64,000 nucleotides of DNA from Synechococcus sp. LTW-R (GTDB lineage Bacteria > Cyanobacteriota > Cyanobacteriia > PCC-6307 > Cyanobiaceae). A program made the translations under genes and the position numbers. The notes beneath the pieces are model-generated. The model was not told the origin of the DNA and did no database searches. It was given only the letters and a program-made list of their open reading frames with translations. Of the stretch, positions 23,689-32,579 are shown in pieces (the first letter of the stretch is position 1; every line of letters starts with the position of its first letter). The DNA is taken from assembly GCF_014217875.1 (NCBI RefSeq), contig NZ_CP059060.1, positions 868,001 through 932,000 on the forward strand, in the 5' to 3' direction.

Positions 23689-24011
23689 AAGAGGGTTCGA
23701 ATTTTGGGGCTGCGCTCCTGGCAGAGCATCGGCGTGTAGTAGCGAACCGCCGCGGTTTCCACCTCATCCACGCTGATCCCTTCAAAGGCAATGCCCTCCC
23801 GCTCAAAGTCCTCCGCCAAGCGCGCCTGCTGAGCCAGGAGCAGCGCCGGTTGGTCAAAGGACTCGCAGAGCAGCTGGGCGTAGAGACGGGCCGCACAACC
23901 GGTGTGACCAAAGCGGCGGACGCAATGGGCGACGGGCTCTTGGGGCTGCGCGTTGGCCCCAGCCGCCCACATCAGCACGGTCCACGCGGCGGAGAACAGA
24001 CGGAGCCGCAT
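23679..24011 (-). CDS. Hypothetical secreted protein (110 aa)
   Basis: A 110-residue protein with an N-terminal signal peptide (MRLRLFSAAWTVLMWAAG, cut near ANA-QP). The mature part has four cysteines and is likely periplasmic. It starts at the last base of the lipoprotein gene stop and overlaps the arsJ end. The two genes may form a small envelope unit. Not recognised. Confidence 0.65.
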   Translation of the reverse strand: MRLRLFSAAWTVLMWAAGANAQPQEPVAHCVRRFGHTGCAARLYAQLLCESFDQPALLLAQQARLAEDFEREGIAFEGISVDEVETAAVRYYTPMLCQERSPKIRTLFQL

Positions 24012-24532
24012 TAACGCAGCTGCTCCGTTGAGCAGGCCAAAAAGCGCTTGAGTTCTGCCGCATCCAGGCTGGGGGGCTTCGCTTGGCTCAAGAGGGCCGG
24101 GTGAATCGTGCGCAGCTGATCGGCGAGCTGATCCCGTTCGGTGATCGCCGCCTCCTGCCGCTGCTGCTGGGCGTCCCGCCAGACCAGACGACGCTTGGCT
24201 TCGCTGCGCCGCCAGTCGGCCACGGCTTGCTCGTACTGCTCCTGCTCGGTCTGCTGGTCGTAGATCGTCAGCAGGCGCTGCTCCTCAGGATCAAGGGGAA
24301 GCGGCGCCAGGGCAGGGGTAAAGGACTCCTCCTCAATAGCCTTGAGACGCGACTCGGTTTCGCGATAGCGCTCCACCAAAGGCGGCAGGCTCTCGCGGTA
24401 ACGGCGGCACTGCACCAGGGCTTGGCGCTTCGCCTCTGTGTCCTGCTTTGGCGCCTCCTTCTGCTGGCGACCTGAACAACTCGCCAAGAGCAACAGCGCC
24501 AGCACCACGGCCCCAAGCCGAGGAAGAGCCAT
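24011..24532 (-). CDS. Hypothetical lipoprotein (173 aa)
   Basis: A 173-residue protein whose start MALPRLGAVVLALLLLASC ends in a lipobox (LASC, cysteine near 19). The mature part is mostly charged and helical (many Glu, Arg, Gln), suggesting a long coiled-coil-like body. ATG 24532 is chosen; the upstream frame to 24727 has no homolog-like features and lies over the CP12 promoter. It runs into the 110-residue secreted gene. Confidence 0.65.
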   Translation of the reverse strand: MALPRLGAVVLALLLLASCSGRQQKEAPKQDTEAKRQALVQCRRYRESLPPLVERYRETESRLKAIEEESFTPALAPLPLDPEEQRLLTIYDQQTEQEQYEQAVADWRRSEAKRRLVWRDAQQQRQEAAITERDQLADQLRTIHPALLSQAKPPSLDAAELKRFLACSTEQLR

Positions 24533-24650
24533 CCCATCCATCCGGGAGAGTGCGCCCATGCTCGCAGGCTTTGGGCGGCATCGACCCCATATGGGGGTAT
24601 CGAGGGAACGGCGTGCAGATCTAGCTGTACTGCGCAGCAAAGATGAGCTC

Positions 24651-24869
24651 TTGGACAGCATCGACGCCCACATCGCCCAGGACCGCAGCGAGCTGGAACA
24701 GGCCCGCAACACGGGCGACAAATCCAAGGCCGCTCACCTGGAAGCCGAGCTTAAGGATCTGGAGGCCTACAAGGCCCACCACCCCGAGGAGAGCAAGGAC
24801 CCCACCCCCATGGAGGTCTACTGCGATCTGAATCCCGACGCTCCCGGCTGCCTTGTCTACGACGACTAG
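24651..24869 (+). CDS. cp12: CP12 domain protein, Calvin cycle regulator
   Basis: A 72-residue CP12. The C-terminal PMEVYCDLNPDAPGCLVYDD signature (here split: EVYCDLNPDA and CLVYDD) holds two cysteines that form the redox disulfide for GAPDH binding. The N-terminal cysteine pair seen in plants and many cyanobacteria is absent, as is common in picocyanobacterial CP12. The start is likely TTG at 24651, since no ATG begins a proper frame and the residues DSIDAHIAQD match the family N-terminus. CP12 links GAPDH and phosphoribulokinase into an inactive complex in the dark. A 77-residue gene follows after 4 bases. Confidence 0.85.
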   Translation: MDSIDAHIAQDRSELEQARNTGDKSKAAHLEAELKDLEAYKAHHPEESKDPTPMEVYCDLNPDAPGCLVYDD

Positions 24870-24873
24870 TCCA

Positions 24874-25107
24874 ATGACCGCCCCCCAAGCCCCGAGCATC
24901 ACCATTGGTGAGTTAGAGGCGAACTATCAGCTGTACTGCAAGGCACTCAAGATGCTGATCGCAGAACAGCGCACCCTCAACAAGATCAAAAAGACGGTGT
25001 GCTGGGGGAAATTGGAGACCCTCCATCACTGCCTCCCCAGGCAGTACAAATCCCCGGATTATCTCTACGCCCAACTGGTGAAAGCCGTGTCCAAGCCAGC
25101 TGAGTGA
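24874..25107 (+). CDS. Conserved small hypothetical protein (77 aa)
   Basis: A 77-residue soluble protein MTAPQAPSITIGELEANYQ, rich in lysine and aromatic residues in its second half. It starts 4 bases after the CP12 stop, on the same strand, so the two are likely cotranscribed, and a terminator follows at 25150. Function unknown. Confidence 0.65.
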   Translation: MTAPQAPSITIGELEANYQLYCKALKMLIAEQRTLNKIKKTVCWGKLETLHHCLPRQYKSPDYLYAQLVKAVSKPAE

Positions 25108-25149
25108 GCCGACGCCCGGACTGGGGATCGCGTCAACTAAAGATTAACC

Positions 25150-25187
25150 AAGCCCGCACATGTGACTCATCATGCGCGGGCTTTTTA
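25150..25187 (+). terminator. Terminator after the CP12 unit
   Basis: Arms AGCCCGC (25151-25157) and GCGGGCT (25175-25182 region) with inner CATG/CATG pairing, followed by a run of five T. Confidence 0.8.
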
Positions 25188-25303
25188 TTGAGCCCATTTT
25201 TTAAACGAAATACGTCGGTTTAAGGCAAAGACTCCGCCGCGGCAGGCGCCAACCCATGATGGATGTAGCCCCGACGGGCCAGCCCTCCGCTCAGGAGTGA
25301 GCG

Positions 25304-25990
25304 ATGGATCTCACCCCCTATCTCCAGACGCTCCAGGGGAGCAACCTTGACGAGGTCCTGCTCTCGGTTGCGGTCAGCGGCAAGGTCGCCCTGGCCATGA
25401 AGGGGCGCTTCTTCCTGCGTTGCCTCTGCGAGAGCTTCCGCGAGACCGAGCTGATTGGCTGCGCCGTCACCGATGAAAAGAGCTGCCTGGGCTACCTCGC
25501 CAAGGAGCCCTATGAGCTGCTGATCTGCACCGACTTCCTTGAGAGCGGCAGTGGCTTTGACCTCGCCAAGAAAGCCAAAGCGCTGCAGCCCCAGCTGAAG
25601 GTGGTGATGCTCTCCCTGGGGGATGCCATTCCGGTGGAACACGCCGACGCGCCCTGGCTGGAGGCCGTGGTGGCCGAGGCGGACTTCATCGAAGACCAAA
25701 AACCCCTGGAGGCCGCCGTCTTGGCGGTGATGGGGCACCACTCCTACCGGAGCCCCTCACTGCGGTCCGGACAGCTGCCGTATCTGAGCTGCCCCCGGCT
25801 GACCCCTAGGGAGTACGAAGTGCTCGACCTGCTCGCCAGCGGGCTGACGGACAGGGAAATCTCCGAACAGCTGGTCGTCAGCGAGGAGACAGCACGCACC
25901 TACACCAAACGTCTGCTGAAGACCCTGGAGGTCAACAACAGAGTCCAGGCGGTGCTCAAAGGCATGCGTTGCGGGATGGTGAAGATCTAG
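25304..25990 (+). CDS. LuxR/NarL-family response regulator
   Basis: A 228-residue regulator. The N-terminal half has receiver-like character, with a candidate phospho-acceptor in LLICTDFLESGSGFDL near 71, although the usual acidic pocket is not clear. The C-terminal LuxR helix-turn-helix (about 162-225) reads LTPREYEVLDLLASGLTDR and EISEQLVVSEETARTYTKR. AGGAGTGAGCG precedes the ATG at 25304. No kinase is adjacent. It could be an orphan regulator. Confidence 0.8.
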   Translation: MDLTPYLQTLQGSNLDEVLLSVAVSGKVALAMKGRFFLRCLCESFRETELIGCAVTDEKSCLGYLAKEPYELLICTDFLESGSGFDLAKKAKALQPQLKVVMLSLGDAIPVEHADAPWLEAVVAEADFIEDQKPLEAAVLAVMGHHSYRSPSLRSGQLPYLSCPRLTPREYEVLDLLASGLTDREISEQLVVSEETARTYTKRLLKTLEVNNRVQAVLKGMRCGMVKI

Positions 25991-26032
25991 ACCCAAACGT
26001 GGCTAGAAACGAGATATCTGCCCCCGCCTGCC

Positions 26033-26317
26033 ATGGCCAGCCACACCATCAAGCTTGAAGCGGGTGGCTCCTTCCCATGCAATAGCGAGCAGTACATCCT
26101 GGATGCGGCTGAAGCCGCCGGACTAGAACTCCCCTTCTCCTGCCGGGCGGGGGCCTGCAGCAGTTGCGCCGCGAAAGTGCTGCAGGGAAGCGTGGACCAG
26201 GCCGACCAGAGCTTTCTCGATGAAGCACAAATCCAGCAGGGCTATGCACTGCTGTGCGTCAGCTATCCCCGCAGCGACTGCCTGATCAAACCCGACGTAG
26301 CCGCCGAGCTGAATTAA
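26033..26317 (+). CDS. petF: Plant-type [2Fe-2S] ferredoxin
   Basis: A 94-residue ferredoxin. The cluster cysteines at 37, 42, 45 (CRAGACSSC) and 75 (ALLCVSYP) are all present. It resembles the photosynthetic PetF type. It is separated from the LuxR gene by 42 bases and from the next gene by 7. It should accept electrons from photosystem I or serve a ferredoxin-dependent enzyme. A minor isoform is possible, since many cyanobacteria have several. Confidence 0.9.
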   Translation: MASHTIKLEAGGSFPCNSEQYILDAAEAAGLELPFSCRAGACSSCAAKVLQGSVDQADQSFLDEAQIQQGYALLCVSYPRSDCLIKPDVAAELN

Positions 26318-26324
26318 GCCCAAG

Positions 26325-27131
26325 ATGCGCGCACCCCTGCCTGGAGCCGCCGCGATGGGCCTCGCTCGCGTTGTTCTGCCTGCTGCCCTCCTCTTGGCAG
26401 CTTTTCCGGTGCCCGCCAGCCAAGCGGCTTCCGCCAAGTGCCCGAGCAGCACCGGACGCTTCGCGGTCTGGGGGGCCGGTGTCATCGCCAACCGCAAGAC
26501 CCCAACCGCCCGGCTCATGGAGGAGCGCTGGCTCCCGGATGGGCGCGTCGAAGGACTGATCGTGGAGCGCCGCGGCCAGGGCGAACGCCGCAGTGCCTAC
26601 ACCGGTCAGCGGACGATCGGCAGCAACTGTGTCGCCGTCATCCAGCGCACATTGCCCTGGGGCGTCGACCGCAGCGAGGTCGTGCTCGATGGGCGCGGCC
26701 GCCCCGTCTACGGCTTGATCCGCAACACAGGACAGGTGCTCAGTGAAAGCTGGCTCCCGATGGCGACGGACCGCTGCAACAGCGCCAACCTCAATGGGCT
26801 GGCGGTCAGCCGGCAGGTGGGCCTCAGCCAAGTCAATGGCGGCTGGAGCCCCAATGCCGTGGTGCAACGGGAACGCTGGACCAACGGCAGCGTGGAGGGC
26901 ATCGCCCTCTCCAGCTACGGCGGAGACAACGAAAGCGTCAGCTACAGCGGCGCCCTCAGCCTGAGCCCCAAGAGCTGCTGGGGAACGATCCAGGAAACCG
27001 ACCAGAGCGGACGGACCTACAACTACAGCGCCCTGATCGTGAACGGCCGCCGCAGCAAGGGCGCCCGCGGCTACCTCTACCTGCAGCGCGATCCGGCTGA
27101 TCTGACCGTGGGCTGGCTGGTGCGTGACTAG
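26325..27131 (+). CDS. Hypothetical secreted protein (268 aa)
   Basis: A 268-residue protein with an N-terminal signal peptide ending near ASQAAS. The mature part has repeated short beta-like segments (GRVEGLIVERRGQGERRSAYTGQ-type units) and a few cysteines (KCPSS, NSCVAV, KSCWGT), suggesting a disulfide-bearing beta-rich fold outside the cytoplasm. A later internal ATG at 26355 is an alternative start. It overlaps the SelD-fusion gene by 4 bases at the 3' end, convergent. Not recognised. Confidence 0.65.
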   Translation: MRAPLPGAAAMGLARVVLPAALLLAAFPVPASQAASAKCPSSTGRFAVWGAGVIANRKTPTARLMEERWLPDGRVEGLIVERRGQGERRSAYTGQRTIGSNCVAVIQRTLPWGVDRSEVVLDGRGRPVYGLIRNTGQVLSESWLPMATDRCNSANLNGLAVSRQVGLSQVNGGWSPNAVVQRERWTNGSVEGIALSSYGGDNESVSYSGALSLSPKSCWGTIQETDQSGRTYNYSALIVNGRRSKGARGYLYLQRDPADLTVGWLVRD

Positions 27132-29182
27132 GCCTTCAACACCCGAGCGATCACGGCCGCCTGGGCAAACCCCATTGCGTGCAGGCCAGCCAGGGCCGCC
27201 TCCGCCCGGGACGCCGGCAGGGCCGCCAGCAGCGGTCCGCAGGTCTGGGGATCGATCCACAACTGCTGATCGACGGCCGTGGCGGGCGTCAAACAACGCA
27301 TGCCCGAGCCGGGATCGAGATGGGCCAAGGCCCGGGCGTTGGAGGGGGCCAGGGTGCTGGCCAGCCCCTGCGCAAGCAGTTCCCGCGCTCCAGGCAGGGC
27401 CGCAACGGCGCCGGGGTCCAGCTCCACCACTTGGCCCGTGCCGAGCATTTCAGCGAGGTGACCGAGCAGGCCAAACCCCGTGATGTCCGTGCAGGCACGG
27501 CAACCGTGCTCCTGCAACAGCTCCACCAGGGGAGCTTGGTTCTGCTGCATCGTCTCCAAGGCGGAGTCGATCCACTCGGGCTTGGCGAGCCCGGCCATCG
27601 CCGCCGCAAACAGCACCCCGGTGCCAATCGGCCGGGTCAAGAGCAAAACCTGGCCGTCCTGCAGGGGGCCCTTGGGCCAGTGGCGCTCAGGGGCGACCGA
27701 TCCATTGACGCTCAAGCTCAGTCCCAGGCCGGCGCCATCGCGTCCCTCCAGGGTGTGACCGCCCAGCAACGGCACCCCGAGCGGATCGAGCACTGAGCGC
27801 ACGCCGGCCAGGGTTTGAAAGAGCAGCTCCTGCTGCAGGGACGCGGACGCCTCCGGCAGGGTGACCAGGGCCTGCACACTCTGCAGCTGGGCACCACAGG
27901 CCCAGAGGTCGCTGCTGGCATGCAAGGTCGTCAACCGTGCATTCAGCCAGGGGTCATCCACCAGGGCCGGAAAGCCATCAAGGCTCTGCAGCAACAGCGC
28001 ACCACTGGAGCTGGACGCCAGCACCGCCGCATCCTCCGGCGGCGGACAACCGGCCTCCGGCTCCAGCCGGGCCAGGGCGCGCTGGAGGGGATCCGCGGCG
28101 ACCTTGGCGGCACAGCCCCGGCAGGCCATCGCCTCCCCGCCCGCCATGACCGCGCCGCGCGCAAACCCCTCCATGAAGCGCCGATCAATGCGCTGCTTCC
28201 AGCGCCAGAGCAGCAGGGAGGGTCCGAAGGCCCTGGCGCCGTAGAAGGCGACGGCACGCGCTCCCCCGTCACCGAGCAATTGGAGTGCGCGGGCCTGGGG
28301 ACGCCAGGACGTCAAGCGCCGCTGGGGCTCCTCGATGCTGCGCTTGAGGTTGCGGGCCAGCAGCGGTGCGGCCCGCACCGCCCAGACCCCCGAGGCGGGC
28401 CGGGGATCGCGGCGAATCAAGCCGCAGTCACCCGAGGCAAACAGCTGGGGATGGCCCTCCACCGCCAGGCTCGGCTCCGTCCAAACCCGGCCGCTCAGGG
28501 GATCGCAGGGCAGGCCACTGGCCGCCAACCAGGGCGGAGCCTCCGAGCCCGTGCAGGCCAAATCCGCCGGTGTGTCCGGGCCCACATGGCGGCTCAGGGG
28601 AATCCCCGCCTCGGCCAGCAGGCGCTCCCCGGCGCGGTTGGCCGCCGGCGAACCCAGGTGCAGCTGCTCAGACCGCAGCAGCAAGCGGGGCTGATGGCCG
28701 CGGGCGACCAACGCGAGAGCCAGCTCCACCGCCGCTGCCCCGCCACCGCGGATCGTGATCGCGCGCGGTGCCTGCTGCAGCCACGCCAGGAAGGGCTCCA
28801 GCGGTTTAACCCCGAGCTGCCCGGCGGCCTCCCGGGTCTGGCAGCCCAGATCCAGGCTGAGGCGATCAAAGGCCAGCGGTGGCCGCCCGGCCAGCAGCAG
28901 CTGCGCGCCCGGCAGATCCAAGCCCGTGATCTCGGCTCGCACAAAGGTCACACCGACTCGCGCGCAGAGATCGCGCAGATCAATCGAGCACTCACTCAGG
29001 CCGTAAAGCCCCGCCACCAAGCCCGGCACCATCCCCGAATACAGGGCCGTGCTGCCGCGATTCACCAGCACCACCTGGGTGTCCTTGGGCTTGAGCTGCG
29101 GCCGCATCAACCAACGCCGCAGCAGCAGGGCGTGGCTGTGGCCACCACCCGCCAGAAGCAGCAGCTGGCGGGGACGGGTCAT
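27128..29182 (-). CDS. selD: FAD-oxidoreductase/SelD fusion (selenophosphate synthase)
   Basis: A 684-residue two-domain protein. Residues 1-330 form a pyridine-nucleotide/FAD-type oxidoreductase like the NDH-2 group (dinucleotide loop LLLLAGGGHSHALLL, later LFASGDCGLI). Residues 345-684 are selenide, water dikinase: the active-site segment ACRGCAAK (Cys354, Cys357, Lys360), the DDAAVL-like ATP site (here EDAAVLA) and GGHTLEG. It makes selenophosphate from selenide and ATP for tRNA 2-selenouridine or other selenium use. No selenocysteine is encoded. The fused flavoprotein might supply reduced selenide. Its ATG overlaps the MFS gene stop, and it ends a six-gene operon. Confidence 0.93.
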   Translation of the reverse strand: MTRPRQLLLLAGGGHSHALLLRRWLMRPQLKPKDTQVVLVNRGSTALYSGMVPGLVAGLYGLSECSIDLRDLCARVGVTFVRAEITGLDLPGAQLLLAGRPPLAFDRLSLDLGCQTREAAGQLGVKPLEPFLAWLQQAPRAITIRGGGAAAVELALALVARGHQPRLLLRSEQLHLGSPAANRAGERLLAEAGIPLSRHVGPDTPADLACTGSEAPPWLAASGLPCDPLSGRVWTEPSLAVEGHPQLFASGDCGLIRRDPRPASGVWAVRAAPLLARNLKRSIEEPQRRLTSWRPQARALQLLGDGGARAVAFYGARAFGPSLLLWRWKQRIDRRFMEGFARGAVMAGGEAMACRGCAAKVAADPLQRALARLEPEAGCPPPEDAAVLASSSSGALLLQSLDGFPALVDDPWLNARLTTLHASSDLWACGAQLQSVQALVTLPEASASLQQELLFQTLAGVRSVLDPLGVPLLGGHTLEGRDGAGLGLSLSVNGSVAPERHWPKGPLQDGQVLLLTRPIGTGVLFAAAMAGLAKPEWIDSALETMQQNQAPLVELLQEHGCRACTDITGFGLLGHLAEMLGTGQVVELDPGAVAALPGARELLAQGLASTLAPSNARALAHLDPGSGMRCLTPATAVDQQLWIDPQTCGPLLAALPASRAEAALAGLHAMGFAQAAVIARVLKA

Positions 29183-30612
29183 GGCCGTTCGTGGGCCGCA
29201 TCACCCAGATCCATGCCCTTCGTCTCGATGCGATAGATCCAGGTCACCGCCGCACCGACGAGCGAGGAGAGCACCAGCAGCGGCAGCAGCCGTTGCGTGC
29301 CCCATTGCGCCAACAGGACCGGAAACAGAAAGGCCGTGAGCACCGCACCGACCTTTCCCGCCGCGGCCGCCACACCAGCCCCCAAGCCCCGCAGGTGGGT
29401 CGGGAAGAGTTCACCAGCCAACAGATAGGTCTGGGCATTGGGCCCGACGTTGGTCATGAACTGGAAGACCACAAAACCGGCCAGAATTAAGGGCAGGCTT
29501 TGGCCCCAGGGGCCATCACCGGAGCCCAGGGCCGCCAAGGTCAAGCCCACGGCACAGCCGATGAAACCCAGCACCTGCAAAGGGATGCGGCCCCAGCGAT
29601 CCGCCAGGGCAATCGCCACCGCGATCCCGGCGACGAAGGCCAGGTCGACAAAGGCCGCGCCCTTGGCTCCGAGCAGGTCGTCATAGATGACCGCGCTCAC
29701 GCTGTGACCGCCCATCTCCGTGCCAAAGAAGGCGCCGATGATCACCGGAGTGAAGATCCCGATGCCGTAGGTCGAGATGTCCTGGAGGAACCAGGGCACC
29801 GAGGAGAGCACCGTGGCCCGCAGCAGTCGCCCCTGGAACAGCTCCCGCCAGGAACCGTGGGCGGCGGCGGTGCTCTCCATGGGATGGAGCTCCACGTCGG
29901 AGCGGTTCAAGAGCAGACCCAACTGCTGCGCGGCGCCGCGCAGGTCACCGCGCGAAGCCAACCAGTGGCTGCTCTCCGGCAGCAGCAATCGGCCCCAGGC
30001 CACCAGGGCCACGGGGAGGACCGGATAGAGATAGAAGCTGCGCCAGGCCTGCAGTTCAGGGCGCAAGAGCAACACGCCGATGCCCAAGGCGGTGGCCGCC
30101 AGGGCCCCCAGGGCCTGAAAACTGAAGGCCCCCAGCACCAAGCGACCCCGGATCGCTGAGGGGATCGATTCAGAAATCACAAGATGGGCCGTGGGGTAGT
30201 CCGCCCCGAGGGCCACCCCCACCAGGAGCAGACAGCCCAGCAGCAGAGCAAAACTCGGACTGAAGGCCGCACCGATCAAGCCCAGCAACAGCAGGAGCAT
30301 CTCGGCGATAAAGACCGGTTTGCGCCCCCAGCGATCCGCCAAGCCGCCCAACACCAGGGCACCCAGCAGGATTCCGAACAGGGGAGCCGCCGTCAGCAGG
30401 CCAAGTTCCGCCGCATTCAGGGCGAATTCCTCGTGGACCAGCGGCAGGGCAATGCCACCGATGAAGACGATGAAGCCTTCAAAAAATTTGCCCGCCGAGG
30501 CCAGCACCCAGACCAGCCACTGCATCGAGGAGAGGGGCGGGCCGGCCAGACCTTCCCCGCTGGACCAGCGGGGCACCTCTTCGATGTAGGCCTGAACGTG
30601 GCGCCGCTCCAT
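29179..30612 (-). CDS. MFS transporter (sugar porter-like)
   Basis: A 477-residue permease with about twelve membrane helices. The family loop LGGLADRWGRKPVF lies between helices 2 and 3 and ALADRWGRIPLQ in the second half, as in sugar-porter and related MFS proteins. The start codon follows directly on the stop of the ABC ATPase gene. The C-terminal end overlaps selD by 4 bases. Substrate unknown: sugars, organic acids or anions are possible. Confidence 0.85.
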   Translation of the reverse strand: MERRHVQAYIEEVPRWSSGEGLAGPPLSSMQWLVWVLASAGKFFEGFIVFIGGIALPLVHEEFALNAAELGLLTAAPLFGILLGALVLGGLADRWGRKPVFIAEMLLLLLGLIGAAFSPSFALLLGCLLLVGVALGADYPTAHLVISESIPSAIRGRLVLGAFSFQALGALAATALGIGVLLLRPELQAWRSFYLYPVLPVALVAWGRLLLPESSHWLASRGDLRGAAQQLGLLLNRSDVELHPMESTAAAHGSWRELFQGRLLRATVLSSVPWFLQDISTYGIGIFTPVIIGAFFGTEMGGHSVSAVIYDDLLGAKGAAFVDLAFVAGIAVAIALADRWGRIPLQVLGFIGCAVGLTLAALGSGDGPWGQSLPLILAGFVVFQFMTNVGPNAQTYLLAGELFPTHLRGLGAGVAAAAGKVGAVLTAFLFPVLLAQWGTQRLLPLLVLSSLVGAAVTWIYRIETKGMDLGDAAHERP

Positions 30613-31356
30613 TTAGGCAATCTGGCTCAGGAATTGCCGCGTGCGCTCGTGTTGGGGCGCGCTGAAGAACTGCTCGGGCGGCGCAATCTCCACCACTTCC
30701 CCCTCCGCCATCAGCACCACCCGGCTCGCCACCTGACGGGCAAAGCGCACCTCGTGGGTGACCACCACCATCGTCATGCCCTCGCGGGCCAGTTCCTGCA
30801 TCACCTCCAGCACCTCCTGCACCATCTCCGGGTCCAGGGCACTGGTGGGTTCATCGAAGAGCATCACCCGCGGCTCCATGCAGAGGGAGCGGGCAATCGC
30901 CACCCGTTGCTGCTGACCGCCGGAGAGCTGGCCGGGGTATTTGTGCGCCTGCTCGCGGATGTTGACCCGCGCCAGCAGCTCCAGGGCCTCGCGCTCCACC
31001 TCCGCCTTCTCCCGCTTGCGCACCAGCACGGGCGCCAGGCAGAGGTTCTCGAGCACCGTCAGGTGCGGGAACAGGTTGAACTGTTGAAAGACCATCCCCA
31101 CCTCCCGGCGGATGGCATCGATGTTGCGCACGTCATCGGAGAGCGCCATCCCATCGACGACGATCTCCCCTCCTTGAAAATCCTCGAGGGCATTGAAGGT
31201 GCGAATGAAGGTGCTCTTGCCGGAGCCGGAGGGCCCCATGATCACGACCACCTCACCGCGGTAGACGTTCAGGTCCACACCGCGCAGGGCGTGGTAGCCG
31301 TTGGGATACCACTTCTCGACCCCGCGGGCCTCGATCATCAGGTCGCGATCCGTCAT
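30613..31356 (-). CDS. aapP: Polar amino-acid ABC transporter ATP-binding protein
   Basis: A 247-residue ABC ATPase of the GlnQ/AapP group. Walker A is IMGPSGSGKSTFIRTFN, the Q-loop GMVFQQFNLFPHLTVLEN is characteristic of polar amino-acid importers, the signature is [13 protein letters not shown] and Walker B is VMLFDEPTSALDPE. The ATG at 31356 is chosen over an upstream frame starting at 31443 that overlaps the permease. It is 8 bases from the permease stop. Confidence 0.95.
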   Translation of the reverse strand: MTDRDLMIEARGVEKWYPNGYHALRGVDLNVYRGEVVVIMGPSGSGKSTFIRTFNALEDFQGGEIVVDGMALSDDVRNIDAIRREVGMVFQQFNLFPHLTVLENLCLAPVLVRKREKAEVEREALELLARVNIREQAHKYPGQLSGGQQQRVAIARSLCMEPRVMLFDEPTSALDPEMVQEVLEVMQELAREGMTMVVVTHEVRFARQVASRVVLMAEGEVVEIAPPEQFFSAPQHERTRQFLSQIA

Positions 31357-31364
31357 GGCAAACC

Positions 31365-32579
31365 TCAGGCGGGTTGGGGGTTGGTGTTCAGGCGGGTTTC
31401 CAGGGCGCGGCTCCCCAAACCCAAGGCAGCGCAGCAGCACCAAAACAGCACCGCCAGCACCAGATAGACCTCGGCGTCTTTACCGATGAAGGCCGGATTG
31501 GCCATCACCGCCCGGGCCGTCCCCAGCAGCTCAAACAGGCCGATCAGCGAAAGCAAGGTGGTGTCCTGCAGCAGGTTGATGAACTGCCCGACCATGGCCG
31601 GCAAGGCCACCCGCAGGGCCTGGGGCAAGACCACCTGGAGCATGGCCTGATGGACCGGCAAGCCCAGGGCGCGGGCCGCCTCCATCTGACCGGGGGGCAG
31701 GGCCACCAGTCCGGAGCGGACCGCTTCGGCGACATAGGCCGCCGCAAAGAAGGTCAGCACCCAGGCCGCCCGCCAGACCCGATCCGGGGTGAAGCCGCCC
31801 GGCAGCAGCAGGCCCAGGATGTTCTGCCCCAAAAAGAGCAGGGTGATCAACGGCGCACCGCGGATGAACTCGATGTAGAGAACCGAGAGCCAACGCAACA
31901 GCGGCAGGCTGCTGCGCCGGCCCAGGGCGAGCAGCACCCCCAGGGGGAAGCAGAGCAGGATCGCGAAGCAGGCCTCAATCAAGGTCAAGAGCAATCCACC
32001 CCAGCGGTAGGGGGAGACCGCGGGCACGCCGAATCCACCGGCAATCAAGGTCATGCCGAGCAGATAGAGCAGCGGCCAGATCAACGGCCAGCCGCGGCGG
32101 GCGATGGCGGGCAGGGCCGTACCCCAACGCCCGGCCAACCAACGGCTGGCCATCAGGAGGGCCGTGATCAACCACCAGCGCAGGGCGATGGCAGCGCTCA
32201 ATTGCAAGACGAGCGGAACGAGCACGCCCAAACCGCTCAGCAGGGCCACCGCGAACCGGTCATTGGTGGGCCAGAGCACCGCACGGCGATCGGGGCGGGG
32301 CAAGGCGCGCAGCAGCCCCCAACTCAAACCCGTGGCCACCGCCAGCAGCGTGGTGAGCAACCAGAGACGCCACTGCTGATCCAATGGGTAGCGGCCGACG
32401 GCGAACAGGGTGCTGTTGACCTGGATGACCGCCCACTGGGCCTTGAAGACGAGCCAGTGGAGCAGGGCGTGGCCACCGGCGAGCAAGGCCGCCAGCAGCA
32501 CAACCGTGATCAGCCCATCGAGGGGAGAGGCGAACAGGGCGGCCCGCAGCCGCTGCAGCGCAGAGGGACGTTCCATCAA
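31365..32579 (-). CDS. aapM: Amino-acid ABC transporter permease (AapM-type)
   Basis: A 404-residue permease, longer than simple GlnP types, with an extended N-terminal set of membrane segments as in AapM of general L-amino-acid transporters. The EAA-type loop near the C-terminus is GQMEAARALGLPVHQAMLQVVLPQAL. It overlaps aapQ by 4 bases (ATGA). The N-terminal part holds an extra hydrophobic region (about 25-200). Confidence 0.92.
   Translation of the reverse strand: MMERPSALQRLRAALFASPLDGLITVVLLAALLAGGHALLHWLVFKAQWAVIQVNSTLFAVGRYPLDQQWRLWLLTTLLAVATGLSWGLLRALPRPDRRAVLWPTNDRFAVALLSGLGVLVPLVLQLSAAIALRWWLITALLMASRWLAGRWGTALPAIARRGWPLIWPLLYLLGMTLIAGGFGVPAVSPYRWGGLLLTLIEACFAILLCFPLGVLLALGRRSSLPLLRWLSVLYIEFIRGAPLITLLFLGQNILGLLLPGGFTPDRVWRAAWVLTFFAAAYVAEAVRSGLVALPPGQMEAARALGLPVHQAMLQVVLPQALRVALPAMVGQFINLLQDTTLLSLIGLFELLGTARAVMANPAFIGKDAEVYLVLAVLFWCCCAALGLGSRALETRLNTNPQPA

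Noticed and set aside
22755-24014. 419-codon + strand frame over arsJ
   Set aside because: Out-of-frame shadow of arsJ running into intergenic DNA.
27128-29182. Selenocysteine codon in SelD
   Set aside because: The active-site residues are plain cysteines (Cys354, Cys357) and no in-frame TGA or SECIS-like element was seen.
27815-29236. 473-codon + strand frame
   Set aside because: Antisense to the SelD fusion; composition is rich in Gln/Arg/Gly as expected for a shadow.
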